A stretch of DNA of 64,000 nt from Medicago truncatula (GCF_003473485.1 NC_053048.1:52821755-52885754), one strand, 5' to 3'; positions 47,900-60,977 are shown, counted from the first letter of the stretch. The notes: generated from the letters alone by a model not told the origin. Numbers and translations are program-made.

Positions 47900-49990
47900 A
47901 CAAATGAAAATGATATTAACACACAACGGTAGACTCTCCCGCACAAGGTGTATAATAGAAAAAGCACCGCTAAATATTTACAGAGTCAAAGTGCTGCAAA
48001 AGGAGCACCAACCAAAAATAATTAAGATTACACCCTAACACCAATGCAAAGAAGCGGCTGGTTACACCAGTCGTGGTAACTATAAGCAAAATTAATTTGT
48101 TTAGTTTTCAACCATAAGAATGTCAGTCGCTGAATCTTTTCAATAGACGTTAATGATTAGAAGCCAAATTTTGGAAGACACGGCTGTTGCGATCCTTCCA
48201 TATCATCCAAACAGTTGCGAACCAAATAATGAAAAGGTAGTGGTGTGAAAAGTGAGGCATAGCCGCCATCTTGGTAAACTAAATAAAGTGGTGTCGAAGA
48301 TCACCTGATAGCACTGATGAAATACCTAACCAATTCCACACATTAAACCACAAGTTAGTTGCAAGGGTGCAATGCAAAAATAAATGAGTAGTTGTTTATG
48401 ATGAATCACAGCCTACGGAGCAAGCCAATTCCGTCGATGCAAGGATACCCCGGCGACCCAAGTTGTCTTTAGTCGGAAGTCTGTTTCGGAGAAGACGCCA
48501 CACCATCAAAGAGACCTTTGAAGGAATCTACTTATGCCAAATGTCATCAATCGAAGACCTATCGACAATGTCGTATGTGTTTGTCAAGTAGTTGTAGGAA
48601 CCCCGAACCGTGTAACCATGCTCAGGATCTAACAGCCACTTCCACGCGTCAGGTACATTATCCTACAAAACAAAATTATGCAACATACTTTTGTGGAAGT
48701 TCACCTTTAGACTTGACACCTCCTCAAAAAACAACAAAACAGGCCGCATAGATCGAACATTCAACTAAGATTTTTCACCAATAATTAGCGTGTTGTCCGC
48801 AAATTGGAGATGAGATAAACAGACTGCGCTGCCATCTCATACACCATAGCCATGAAACATATGCGCCCCCACCACCTCTTGCATGAGGATATTGAACCCT
48901 TCGGCTGCCAATAAAAATAAGAACGGTGATAGAGGGTCCCCTTGTTGGAGGCCCCGCTCAATAGGAAACTGATCTGTCGGACTCCCATTAACTAGGACGG
49001 AAGTTGCGGCTGTCCCCACACACTCAGATATCCATTTTCGCCAAAGAGTTGGAAAATTCATTTGAACCATTACCTCATCAAGATATTTTAAATCCACCGA
49101 GTCATATGCTTTTTTGAAATCTACCTTAAACATCAAAAGTTCCTTCCCCAACCGCCTAACTTCATCAACCACCCAGGGGCGGTTCCCTTCATGATGATGG
49201 GGTAGCCCTTGCTACCCCAAAAGAAAAAATATTCTTGAATTGGTCGGTATATATTTATATTTAGCTACCCCAAATAATAAATATTGAGCTACCCCAAATA
49301 AGTTTGGTTGTCGAAAATTAACATAAATAAGAAAGTGAAAAAGTACTACATCATTGATAGACTTATTTGTATTGGTTTGTTAGTTTTATTCAGAGAAAAT
49401 TTCAACAACAATAGTGAGAAACAAATGAAATAGATAATAAGTTCTTACAAATAACCTATTGTTTACATTGAAAAGACATTAGTAATCTTTTATTAAAACA
49501 ATTAATTATGGATAAAATTGACTTCTTAAAACATGTTTTGTCCATAATTATTGTGATTTTTTTTATGAATCAATTAAGTTTCAGATTAAATATATTTTTA
49601 GTATCTACAACACTCGCAATTTTGAAGTTAAGTTCCTAACATTTTGTTTAATTTTAGTCGTTAATTTATTGTTATAGAGATTAATGCAAGAATAAAAACA
49701 CTTTTTTTTTTTGTTTTTTTTTTTGTAAAATTATAAAAAGATGAGACAAAAATTGAATAAAATTTTTGTAAGGATTAAACCTATAAAATTATAATTTATG
49801 AGACAAAAAATATATTCTATCCTTAAATTTCATATGCTGGTTTTTAAAATAATTTTTTTTGTTTATGGTCCCCGCGTAGAATTTTCTCTAGCTTCGTCAT
49901 TGCAACCACCTCATTTGCTATCAAAATGCCATCTAGAATTTGCTTTCCTTTGACAAACGTCGATTGAGAGTCCAAGACTACACTACCAAT
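47900..49990 (-). mobile_element. LINE (L1-type) fragment split by a hAT-like element
   Basis: Minus-strand reading: SQSTFVKGKQILDGILIANE up to the insertion at 49902, then VVDEVRRLGKELLMFKVDFK, AYDSVDLKYLDEV, LVNGSPTDQF, ERGLQQGDPLSPFLFLLAAE (reverse transcriptase core), and near 48190 VWFATVWMIWKDRNSRVF (zf-RVT end). Several stops and deletions lie between the RT core and the tail, so it is a relic. The end near 47900 is approximate. Confidence 0.8.
49175..49902 (+). mobile_element. Non-autonomous hAT-like transposon inside LINE RT
   Basis: Starts CAGGGGCGGTTCCC and ends CTAGCTTCGTCATTG (reverse complement CAATGACGAAGCTAG). A perfect 8-bp target duplication CAACCACC flanks it (49167-49174 and 49903-49910). 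The left end shares TTATATTTAGCTACCCC with the reverse of the RPL13-intron element. 728 bp, no transposase. Confidence 0.88.
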
Positions 49991-50339
49991 AACAATAAGT
50001 AATAACTCTCATAAGGACAAACATAGCATAATGATCACTTAAGTACAATACTACACTCAATAAGGACGGACAATGATACTAACTCTCATGTTTGACATAG
50101 TTATGATCACTTACACCTTCCTGACCTCTTTAGGATTTGTTGGGGATGCATAAACTCTTCACATGATCATGATGTAAAGCTTAAAGATGTTTCAAGTCTT
50201 CAAAAGTTATCTTATTTACAGAAAACGAAAGTAAGCATCTCGATCCACAAACATAGCATAATGGATAAAATTAATTATCCAGTGTTTTCACCGTTTACGT
50301 TTTTAACGATGTTTTAATGTGATTTATCAATTTTAAATA

Positions 50340-50870
50340 GAGTAAATAGGCAATTACCCCTCCGAAATTGTAAGTTTCGTCAATTATCATTAAAATTAAC
50401 AAAACTTCAATTACCCCATGAAATTGCACAACATTAATCAATTTACCCCCTCTGTCAATTTTTTTTTTGTTAGTGAACATGACATTTTGTAAATACCCCC
50501 GAACTTAAAAATTTATATTATTTCTCTTAAAGGCAAATAATTAACCTTATTCTTTCTTAACCATGTTGTATTTTGTAACAAAAAAAACATGTTGTATTTT
50601 GTAACAAAAAAAACATGTTGTATTTTTATGGAAGAATACACTATTATAAATAAAGTAAATAGGCAATTAATTATCTAAGTTTCGTCAATTAACCTCTGAA
50701 ATTAACAAAACTTCAATTACCCTGAAATTGCACAACGTTATTCAATTTATCCCATTCGTCAAATTTTTCTGTTAGTGAACATGATGTTTTGCAAATACCC
50801 CCTTAAAGTTTTGCACTTATGTGCAAAATACCCTCCAAACTTAAAAATTTATATTATTTCATTTTTTTTA
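50340..50870 (+). repeat. Diverged direct duplication, period about 310 bp
   Basis: Copy 1 (50340-50522) and copy 2 (50653-50870) share GTAAATAGGCAATTA, TAAAATTAACAAAACTTCAA, TGAAATTGCACAAC, GTTAGTGAACATGA and ACTTAAAAATTTATATTATT in the same order. Between them ACATGTTGTATTTTGTAACA is itself repeated near 50560-50620. Confidence 0.75.
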
Positions 50871-51333
50871 ATTGTGGCTGGATAAAAAAAAGTGGGGTGA
50901 AATATGATATCAAATGTTTATATCTTCACCCCACTCTTTTTTTTTTTTGAAAGATAGATGAGAATTTTATTATTTTATTTTCAGGTTTATTGAGAAAATG
51001 TGTTTGGTTAATATTTAAAGTATTCATGAAAATGATCGATAAAACGATATTTATGGATAATAATTAATGATTTTATTTCCACATTTATGAGAACTTTATT
51101 CCTTCTAATTTTCTTAGGAATAAAACAACATTCCAAGAAAATAAAATTTTAAAAATTTAAAACAAACATAGAATTATATCATTCATACTATCATATTCCA
51201 CGAATCTTCAAATATGACTTGAAACAAACACTCTCTATAGTATTCTTTCAAATTCAACCATATCAAGCAATATAAAGTTTTTCTCTCATATAAAAAAAAG
51301 TTTAATATTATGGAATTTCATTAAACTCACGGG

Positions 51334-51734
51334 AACTTTTACGGTACACCCGCAAATTAAGGTGTACCGGTACTCTTACTTCAAAAATTTATAAATTAAC
51401 TATTACTTTTATGAAATAAAAAGCTATTTGTTGATATTTATATTTTAGAAAATATCATTTAATAAGAAAAAACATCATTTCATTGTTTATAAAAATCATA
51501 CTAATTTTTTTTACATTTTATTGTAAAAAATAATCAAAATTCTCTATTACGAGTACTAAAAATTCAGAAAAATCAAATTTTATTTCGTCGATGTTTTTGA
51601 TAAATAAGATTTAATTATTATAATTATAGGTGATAGAAAACAATTTTTCTCTTCAAAAAATAACACATTTAACTATTAATTTAATGATTTGGTGTACCAA
51701 TACACTCATATCTTTGGGTGTACCATAGAATTTG
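51334..51734. mobile_element. MITE with GGTACACC-type termini
   Basis: Left GGGAACTTTTACGGTACACC is mirrored by right GGGTGTACCATAGAATTTGCC. Inner copies GGTGTACCGGTACTC and GGTGTACCAATACACTC are also opposed. About 400 bp, AT-rich interior. Confidence 0.65.
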
Positions 51735-52558
51735 CCTAAACTCTATTACTACTATGATATGACAGCTAAGCGTGATTAGGCAAATTTATTGTGAAACAAA
51801 ATCACGCATGGCAAAAACATAAATATACTACAGTGTTTGGACTTAACAACAAGCTTCTACAGTTAAGTACAGTAGTTTTTGGCAGTACAGTCCATAGTAA
51901 TAAATTCACAGCTCACCTCACACCATGCAATCAAAAATCAAAATGGAAATAAAATAAATTAATTACTGATAATGAGTCACATTCATACAAAGAGATGAGA
52001 TGAGAAAAATCCCAAAGAAGGAAGAGAACCTTATTACTAACCTTACATTACATAATTCTGAAATTGATGTTTCTTTGTTTGTTTATTAGTAACCCATTTT
52101 TATGAGTTGTAAGGTATCTATTACCTACCACTGATAACTCCACCCCTTCTTCTTCTTCTTTTTTCCGAATTATCATATATCACACAAAAAAATATGTTTT
52201 TTTTTTTTTTTTTTTTTGCATTAGATAGTTCCATTCTATCTTAGATTCATTCACATTTTCCACACCCCACGTAAACAATTTTCACCTATTTAGATATTCT
52301 TGTTTTTTCTAACAACTTCCTAGATTTGGGCTGTCAAAAAGATCTAACCTTTATGTTTTGTTCTTTTGTTTGTCTCTCTTCACTTATGACAAAGTTGTTT
52401 CTGAGATCTGGGTTTTGAAGGTTTCACTAAAGGTTAGTTTTTTTTGTTAATTTTAATGTAATGTTTGTATTTTATGAATATGTTCAATTATGTGAGTTAA
52501 TTAAATTGTTTATTGCATGTTTTGTAGGTCAATTATTATCAAGGTTTGTTTTTGAAAA

Positions 52559-55500
52559 ATGGGTTCTAATCTGAATGCTGAATTATCAAAGAAAACTTCT
52601 TTTTTTGGTATAAAGGTTTGGGAAATTATTGCAATTGTAGTTGGTTTGTCAATTATAGTTATTCTCACTGTGTTATCAATTTGCCTTACTTCAAGAAAGA
52701 AATCTAGAAAAGCTAGAAATGAGATTCCTGTTACTGAGATACCAAATGTGTCAAAGGAAATCAAGGAAGTTAGGGTTGAACAAGTATCAACAAATGGATT
52801 TACGCCTCGTGACGGAATACTTTTAACCATTCATGATAAATCCAGTGACAAGGAATCAGACAAAGTTATGGTTCATTTAGGTTTAGGGAAGAAGGTGAAG
52901 AATGGTGATAGCAGTAGTCATTCAGATTCATTTCATCAATACATGGAGAGAGATGGGGGTGGAGGGTCACATTCGCAATCAGGTGAAGAAGGTAGTTCGG
53001 GAACGGTTACTGTGTACAAACACTCTTCGGCTTCATACCCTTTAACAGCTCCTTCGCCTTTATCTGGCCTTCCGGAATTCTCTCACTTAGGTTGGGGCCA
53101 TTGGTTTACTTTGAGGGATCTTGAACTTGCTACAAACCGGTTTGCGAAAGAAAATGTACTTGGTGAAGGTGGTTATGGAGTGGTTTATAAGGGACAGTTG
53201 ATCAATGGAAGTCCAGTTGCAGTTAAAAAGATACTCAATAATATGTGAGTTCCATTAGAATGCTGAGCCTAGTTTACCTTAATTTTGTTTTCCTTAGCGC
53301 CTTTTTGGATAGACTTATTTAAGTTAATCTACTTACATAGGCTCTTGTGAGACTGTTTGGAAGAGCTTACGGAAACAACATATGACATGTTCATAGTTGT
53401 TTTCAGCTTATTTCTATAAGCTCTTCATGATAGTCTATGAAAAACAATTTTACATTTTGTTCCAGAAATAGCTTATACATAAACCCTTGTACAATAGGCT
53501 CTTCTGCGTCTCCTTATTATTAGGCTGAAAATTCAACTTTTAAGTTGTTCTTTTGTTGGTATAACAGCGGTCAAGCAGAGAAAGAATTTAGAGTGGAAGT
53601 TGAAGCTATTGGTCATGTCAGACACAAAAACTTGGTTCGACTTTTGGGGTTCTGCGTCGAGGGAACTCACAGGTATCCATATTCTCAATTACAAAAGTAT
53701 GACTGTATGAGTAGTATATCCTCAACGTATATGATTTTATCATAATCTGCTTAATTTTTGCTGGAATTAATGGTGATCATAATATGAATTGCAAGTTCTT
53801 TAATCTGAAATACATTTTCAGGATTTTAGTCTATGAGTATGTCAATAATGGAAACTTAGAGCAATGGCTTCATGGAGCCATGCGTCACCATGGCTATCTT
53901 ACGTGGGAAGCACGCATCAAGATTCTCCTTGGCACAGCCAAAGCGTGAGCCTCTACATCTATGCTTTTCATTTTCTTTGTAGTCCTTGTATAAAGCAATA
54001 TACTCGTTTCAGGCTTGCGTATTTGCACGAAGCAATTGAGCCAAAGGTGGTACACCGAGATATCAAGTCAAGCAACATATTAATTGACGATGATTTCAAT
54101 GCTAAGGTTTCTGATTTTGGTCTGGCCAAATTACTGGGTGCTGGGAAGAGTCACGTCACAACTCGAGTTATGGGAACCTTTGGGTCAGTATTTTCTTGCT
54201 CCACCCTTGAGAGTGGTGAATTTTTCCCTTGCTAAGTATTGTTATACTATTTTTAAGAAAAATCAATTCTTATATGCTTTTTCTCTCTAAATTTTTGACA
54301 GATACGTGGCTCCTGAATATGCAAACACTGGCCTTCTAAATGAGAAGAGTGATGTTTATAGCTTTGGTGTTTTGCTATTGGAAGGAATCACTGGAAGGGA
54401 TCCAGTTGATTATGGTCGTCCGACAAATGAAGTGAGTAAACTAATATTATGTCTCTGGGACAAAATCCAGCTTGAAGTATGTGCGTTTGATTGCGTTGAT
54501 TTACTTAATAATCCTGAAGTGTTAGATGTAAGCTTTATTTATTCAATATTGTGCAGTTGTGGCTTATCTTCACAAATGTTTCAAATAGACTACACCTCAT
54601 CCTTTTTCCGGTCAATTTGAGAATAAAAGTTGCTTCTATCAATATACTATTAAGAACATATTTGTTCATATTATCAGATACATCGTATACCATTATGTTT
54701 TCAATTGTCTGGTGCATGACTGATCTTATGATATTGATACGTGATTTTTAACCATAACCTCATTAGGATGACGTTATGGTTAAAAATTGAGCTGTTAAAT
54801 CGCAGTTAGGATTCAAAGTTAATCTTCGCTTCTGAAGCATCCCTTTCAAAAACAGGAAACATGAACAACATTATCAGGAATGCTAGTAACTATCATGTCC
54901 GTATGTTTTTAGCTGTCCCTACTATTCTACTAGAGTTTGTTCCTTCTTGCTGTATACCTTTCAATGTTCACCAGCTAAGCTTTGTGGGTCACAGCTTCCT
55001 TCCTTTTTAACAACATTTTGAGTGTTACAGATAAGGTGGCATATACATTGAATGATACATTGCAATGAATTTTTTTCTTCTGCTCGAACAGCTAAACATT
55101 TCTCACTGTTCAACTACTACTATTATTACTATGACTATGAGGCACTCTTCTATGGAACAAAATCCATTACTGTGCACTTTTTAACATAGTAATAGATAGT
55201 TGGCATCCTCTAGATTTAGTTTTAATTTGAGTCGTTAATGATTAAATCTAGTTTAACTACGAAGTATGAACTCTGGCCTGGCACCGGCAATTATTATCAG
55301 AGGATAGTTTGTATAGAGGATTAATTTTGCTCCATTAATATTTATTATTATTTATTAACAATAAATGTGTTTTTTGTTACTTATTTCTACATGGAAACTT
55401 TTTTATCAATGGTTTTTATTGACCTTTACTGTGAAACGTCAATGCTCTTAGGTGAATCTAGTTGATTGGCTGAAAATGATGGTTGGAAATAGGAGATCAG

Positions 55501-56442
55501 AAGAAGTGGTTGACCCAAACATTGAGGTGAAGCCATCAACCAGAGCTTTGAAAAGGGCTCTCTTAACTGCTTTAAGATGTGTGGATCCAGATTCTGAGAA
55601 AAGACCCAAGATGAGCCAGGTTGTACGTATGCTGGAGTCAGAGGAATACCCTTTAGCAAGAGAGGTTTGTTCTCTCCCCACTCCGTCATTAAATCATTAA
55701 AAGCTTACTAATGTTACTGTGCTAATACTAAGCCAAGCTAGCATGGCTTGTCGCAAGCGATAGTTTCCGAAAAATTTATGTTGTGGAGGCAACACTCATA
55801 CAACTTCTGATGGGATACCAACCATATAGTATTAATATCATATATGTTGGCCGCTAATATATGTATGAGAGAGAGAGAGAGAGATCGAAATTGTTGGACG
55901 GACAAAAGGCGACCATTATCATGATGGATTTGGATTGTGTGTAGTGTGACTGTTTGCAGTTATCCACATCTGGACTGTTTGATTAAGATTGGACGGTCCA
56001 GATTTCAATGCAGATTTTGCTTATGTTTTAAATAAAACATACAGAGCTTGAAATCTGGATCATCCGGTCTTTGATCAGACGGTCCTGATGTGGTGGATTG
56101 TGTGCAGTCATGGGATTGTATAAAATTGGTGGAATTGTATAAAATATTGAACCAGCAAGTCAGGTGATCCAACTGTTTATTCATCGTCATAAAATTGTTA
56201 TGTGAACAGTTTATTAGAACACAAAAGTTGTTATATTCTCATTCAGAAGATTAATCTTATAATTTTGGTTCCTTTTTCAAAATGAATTTACTGGCCTTTT
56301 ATTTTTTCATTGTGTGGATGTTCAGGATCGAAGGCACAGGAGAAGAAATCAAGGGGGTAGTGCAGAAATTGACTCCCAGAGGGAATTTTCGGACACAGAC
56401 AGGAGTGAGATTCAGAGTTCTAGAGAAGAGAGCAGAGGGTAA
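52559..56442 (+). CDS. Membrane-anchored receptor-like serine/threonine kinase
   Basis: Seven exons join in phase: 52559-53244, 53568-53672, 53822-53944, 54013-54183, 54302-54431, 55452-55664 and 56326-56442, giving 514 aa. A short N-terminus precedes one transmembrane helix (about 20-43, [19 protein letters not shown]). A Ser/Gly-rich juxtamembrane stretch follows, then the kinase: Gly-loop GEGGYG (202-207), Lys223 in [13 protein letters not shown] (319-326, an RD kinase), DFG (339-341), APEY (365-368) and [11 protein letters not shown]. The tail is rich in Arg, Glu and Ser. There is no extracellular ligand domain. Overall it resembles the small plant family of At5g18500/At3g17420-like kinases (RLCK-V or related); the subfamily name is from memory. 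A leader intron probably ends at TTGTAG near 52527. All catalytic residues are present. Confidence 0.93.
53300..53530. repeat. Degenerate MITE in kinase intron 1
   Basis: GAGACTGTTTGGAAGAGCTT, GTTGTTTTCAGCTTATTTCT and AGAAATAGCTTATACATAA are recognisable variants of the family at 296-648 and 7050-7300. Confidence 0.45.
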
Positions 56443-56876
56443 CGGCACACACGACTCAAAGGCGGATTCTTTTCGAGAATCAATGGTTTTTACTGGGATG
56501 TATAAAGTGGTAGTTTTTGTTTTTTCGAGTAGCATTTTAGATTCTTGTTTTTCCCTTTTATATGCTTGGGTTTTTGTTTTGGTCTGTCCTATTGTTTGTG
56601 TATGAAAGGGGGGCTGGTATTGGTAAGATAAAAACCCAATCAACTGGGTGTGTACATAATCGGATTTCTTCTTAAATTTCCATTATTTGTTCCATATATT
56701 TGTTCTGCTTGCCAGTTGCCACTGCACAAAGTTCAAGGGTCCAATTTTTCTCATCCTATCATAAGTACTTCGACAGTTTTATTTAACGATAAAAAATTCA
56801 ATATATCCTTCAATAAAAAAATCCAATAGAAAAAAAAATGCAATGTTCATAGGTACTATTTATTTTCTTGAATATA
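56443..56876. other. Kinase 3'UTR and spacer
   Basis: 3'UTR of the kinase gene, then AT-rich spacer without recognisable features. Confidence 0.5.
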
Positions 56877-57141
56877 TAGGCTTAATTGCACTTTTGACCC
56901 CTATCTTTTCAAAAGTTGCGATTTTAGCTCCCTAACTAATTAAAATATAAAACATGCCCGTTTGTATTGGATCTTTGGCAGTTTTGACCCCAAAAGTAGA
57001 AAGATAGGGGGCCAAAAGTGGCCTTGGGGGCCAAAACTGCCAAAGATCCAATACATAGGGGGCTGTTTTGTATTTTAATTAGTTAGGGGGCCAAAATTGC
57101 AACTTTTGGAAAGATAGAGGCCAAAAGTGCAATTAAGCCTA
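56877..57141. mobile_element. Palindromic MITE (265 bp)
   Basis: TAGGCTTAATTGCACTTTTG on the left and CAAAAGTGCAATTAAGCCTA on the right are perfect inverted repeats. The arms extend about 125 bp (TTGGATCTTTGGCAGTTTTG against CAAAACTGCCAAAGATCCAA). Confidence 0.85.
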
Positions 57142-57800
57142 CAATATACGCACAACTTTTTATGCTCATTTTTTTAGAGGTTTTTATTCTCAAATTAAAA
57201 GGGTGAAATTTTTTATTCTCAAGAATAAAACAATTTTTTTTATCTATTAAAACGTAGTAAAACACAACTACCAAATAACTACTATTTTTTAAGTTTAAAA
57301 GAAAACCCAATTTCCTCTATTACTTTTACTAGCGCTCCGTGCACGTCTGTCTTTTTTTTCCTGCTTTAACATGTGAAAATTATATGCAATGTTTTTTTTT
57401 ATGAAATTTTGATATATGTATGTTTGAGAGTTTTAAAGATGTTTGCCAATTTTAAATAGTAATAAACTATATTAATCTTTTCTCAATAATATAAAAAATA
57501 TAATAAAAATTCCTATCTTTTTTCTTAATAGCAAGTTTGTTTAAGAGTATAATTGAAATAATAAAAAATTTAGTCTAAATCATGTATTTTCTTTATATAT
57601 TGTAATTGATTATAGATAGGTTAAAGATTCTTGGAAATAAGAAGAATTTACCAAAATATTTGTGTTAGAAAAGCAAACCTCAATAATAAATTTTAAAACT
57701 TATATATAAATTTTCCTTAAAAAAAAACTTATTATAAATTTGTTAAGTTTGCTTTTTTTTTTTTTTCGAAATAAAAAACAACAAAACACCTAAAAATTCT

Positions 57801-58288
57801 TTAAATATGTTTTTGGTCCCTATAAATATACCAACTTTTCATTTTAGTCCCTCTAAATTTTTTTCAACTTTTAGTCCCTATAAAATTTTCAATCACTACT
57901 TTTGGTCCCTTTTTTTAAGTTAATGTTTGTATTTTTTAATGAAATTGTGCAGAAATGTGTAGAATATTGTAAAACAATTCTCCAAAAAAATTAGAATTTT
58001 TTAACAAAACATAAATTAAATATGAATTTTTAACCGTCAAAAATATAAAAATTCATATTAAATTCATGTTTTGTTAAAAATTCTAATTTTTTTAGAGAGA
58101 GTTTTAAAATATTATGAATTTTTCTTCAAAATTTTATTTAAAAATATGAAAAATATATATGAATTTACTTTAAAAGAGGGACCAAAAGTGAAGATGAAAA
58201 ATTTTTAAGAGATTAAAAGTTGAAGGAAAATTTTAGAGGGACTAAAACGAAAAGTTAGTATATTTATAGGGACAAAAAACATATTTAA
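57801..58288. mobile_element. Long inverted-repeat MITE (488 bp)
   Basis: TTAAATATGTTTTTGGTCCC on the left faces GGGACAAAAAACATATTTAA on the right. Internal arms (AATTCATATTAAATTCATGT and others) are also opposed. The right end stops 25 bp before the next element. Confidence 0.8.
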
Positions 58289-58313
58289 CCCAAAAACTAA
58301 ATACCTAAAAATA

Positions 58314-59563
58314 GGGTTAATAGACCTTTACCCCCCTGTAAAAAAAAGATTTTGGATTCGGTCCTTGTAAAAAATTTTTGTTTTGGAAAAACCCCCTAGA
58401 CCAGCTGACTGTGCATTTTTGCAGATGTGGCATGCTGCATCACCTCTTTCGGATGACGTGGCGCGCTGACAGTATAATTATTTTTATTTTTTATGGGGTA
58501 CACGTGGCATTTATGATTTTTTAAAATAAAAAATAAAAAATAAAAAATTCTTAAAAAATTGAAAAAAACGAAAAAATAAAATAAATTCTGGAAAAATAAA
58601 AATATTAATAAAAATGATTAAAAAAACGAAAATCATTATGGAAATTTAAAAAAAATCTGGAAAAATTTAAAAATTCTAGTAAAATCTAGAAAATTTAATA
58701 AAAAAATCTGGAAAAATAAAAAAAATTAATATATATCGAATTTTTCAAAAAAAATATTAAATAAAATCTGAATTAAATTAAAATTATAAAAAAATCGAAA
58801 TTCTATTCTTCATGATCTAATGTTATGTTTTTTTAATTATGAATATACTTTCCAATATTTTCATTTTCTGTATAAAAAATAAAAAAACAAACTTTTTAAT
58901 TTCGAAAGAAAAATCTGAACTTTCATTTTTAATTCTATTCTTATTAGATTCATAAATTTTGAAACATTGTAAGTTGCTGAATTTTTTATAAATTAAAACT
59001 TCTTAATTTCGAAAAAAAAATATGATTTTTTTTTTTTTTTTTCAGAATTTTTAAATTTTCCTCTTTTGAAAATATTATGGAAATATGAATTTTTTGAAAT
59101 ATATTAATTTTTCCAGATTTTATTTTATTAAATTTTCTATATTTTTTTCATTTTACTAGAATTTTTAAATTTTTCGAGATTTTTTTTGAATTTTCCAGAT
59201 TTTTTATATTTTTATTTATTTTTCCATAATTATTTTCGTTTTTTTAATCATTTTTATTTTTTAAAATATTTTTTCGTTTTTTTCAATTTTTTAAGAATTT
59301 TTTAATTTTTTTTTTAAAAACAATCATAAATGCCACGTGTACCCCATAAAAAATAAAAAATAAAAAAAATTATACAGTCAGCGCGCCACGTCATCCGAAA
59401 AAGGTGACGCATCATGCCACATCAGCAAAAATGCACAGTCAGCTGGTCTAGGGGGTTTTTCCAAAACAAAAAAAATTTACAAGGACCAAATCCAATTTAT
59501 TTTTTACAGGGGGTAAAACCAAAAGTGACCTATATTACAGGGGGGTAGAGGCCTATTAACCCC
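58314..59563. mobile_element. Large Mutator-like foldback element (1.25 kb)
   Basis: GGGTTAATAGACCTTTACCC on the left faces TACAGGGGGGTAGAGGCCTA then TTAACCCC on the right. Arms of several hundred bp include CCCCTAGACCAGCTGACTGT against ACAGTCAGCTGGTCTAGGGG and GACGTGGCGCGCTGAC against GTCAGCGCGCCACGTC. A perfect 9-bp target duplication CTAAAAATA flanks it (58305-58313 and 59564-59572), which points to the Mutator superfamily. The middle is AT-rich and non-coding. Confidence 0.85.
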
Positions 59564-59755
59564 CTAAAAATATTAGGCGTTTATCCCCGTACTAGGAGCG
59601 AATTTTTTTTTTATTGTTAGTTATAGGTTTATGAATTTCAAACAAAATTATGTTTCTATAAAATCCAATAAAGTCCCCATCCAATATGTGCAACAGAGTT
59701 TTTCCACTGACTGCACAACGCAACGCAACACTTGAGTGAGAGTTTTCAATTAGAG

Positions 59756-60977
59756 ATGGAGAAGTCACTTTCTGCAACCACCTCCTTTAATGATCACATA
59801 TATGATGATGTTGCCTTGGTTATTCTCTCAAAATTGCCTCTCAAATCTTTGATTAGATTCCGTTGTGCACGTAAATCACGGTCTCTTTTATTCGAAAACT
59901 CTTATTTCATGGACATGTTTTAAAGAAATTTACTATCTAATGATCATTCTTATTACGATGATACATCTCTTCTATTACATCATTCTACACCATGGCATAT
60001 CAGTCGCATATATGCACCTGTGTTGTATTCTCTTGCCGGTGAGAGGTTTGATAATATTGTCAAATTGGATTGGCCAAATCCTTTTCAAGAGCAATTTGAC
60101 TTTAACTTTAATATTTATGGCAATGCAAGTGTTAATGGAATTCTTTGTATTGAAGACACTGGGAGAGTTGGGGGCATTCATTGTATTCAAGAATTACAGA
60201 GAGTTGTATTGTGGAATAGAGCTACAAGTGAATTCAAAGTTACTCCTCTGAGTCCTTTTGCGTTTGATTCTCCTTGTTGGCATCTCAGTATCAGTCTTCA
60301 TGGATTTAGCTATGATCAAGTTAGAAATGACTATAAGGTGATTCGTCATATAGTATTTTTCCCAAAAACCTACGAAGATGAGGTTGAGACATGGAAAGAT
60401 GGATATCACTCTTCCTTGTGGGAGATATATTCTTTGAAAAGTAACTCTTGGAGGAAATTTGATATAGATATGCCCTACACAATATGATTGTAGTGGGGGT
60501 GTTCAAGTGTATGCAGATGGAGTGTGCCATTCGTGGGGTGAAAGTGAAACGCAAGATGAAGTTTATTTGGTTTCATTTGACTTGAGCAATGAGGTATTTG
60601 TGAAAACATTGATACCTTCAACTATGGATGATATTGATTCTAGAGTTGTGTTTAGACACTTAAATGTGTTAAATGGATCAATTGAATGTATTTTAAATTA
60701 TGTAAATACCGGTATTTTTCACATATCAATTTTAGGTGAAATTGGAGTGAAGGAGTCATGGATCAAACTTTTTATTGTGGGTTCTTTGTCTTGTGTCGAC
60801 CATCCTATTAGAATTGGTAAGACGGGTGATATATTCTTTAGAAAAGAAGATGATGAACTAGTTTCATTTAATTTAAGCACACAGAAAATTGAAGAGCTTG
60901 GTGTTAAAGGTTATTCACTTTGCCAGATAATAGTTTATAAGGAAAGCCTTCTACCGATTGCCAGAATCAACAATTAG
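59756..60977 (+). pseudogene. F-box protein gene with nonsense and frameshift
   Basis: Reads MEKSLSATTSFND, then the F-box core YDDVALVILSKLPLKSLIRF and FENSYFMDMF. A TAA at 59921-59923 stops it, but the same frame continues RNLLSNDHSYYDDTSLLLHH and on through the F-box-associated repeat region (ASVNGILCIED, FGYD-like FSYDQVRNDYKVIR, WEIYSLKSNSWRKFDIDMPY). Near 60483 a single extra base shifts the frame; it resumes as YDCSGGVQVYADGVCHSWGE and runs to ARINN and TAG at 60975-60977. The intact ancestor, about 405 aa, would be an SCF substrate-recognition subunit of the F-box/FBA type, a very large and fast-evolving family in legumes. No introns. Two damaging changes make it a pseudogene unless these are sequencing errors. 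Confidence 0.85.

Larger units (their letters stand above)
49991..52240. other. Intergenic stretch upstream of the receptor-like kinase
   Basis: Holds a direct duplication (50340-50870) and a MITE (51334-51734), listed separately. The rest is AT-rich with no gene. Confidence 0.5.
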
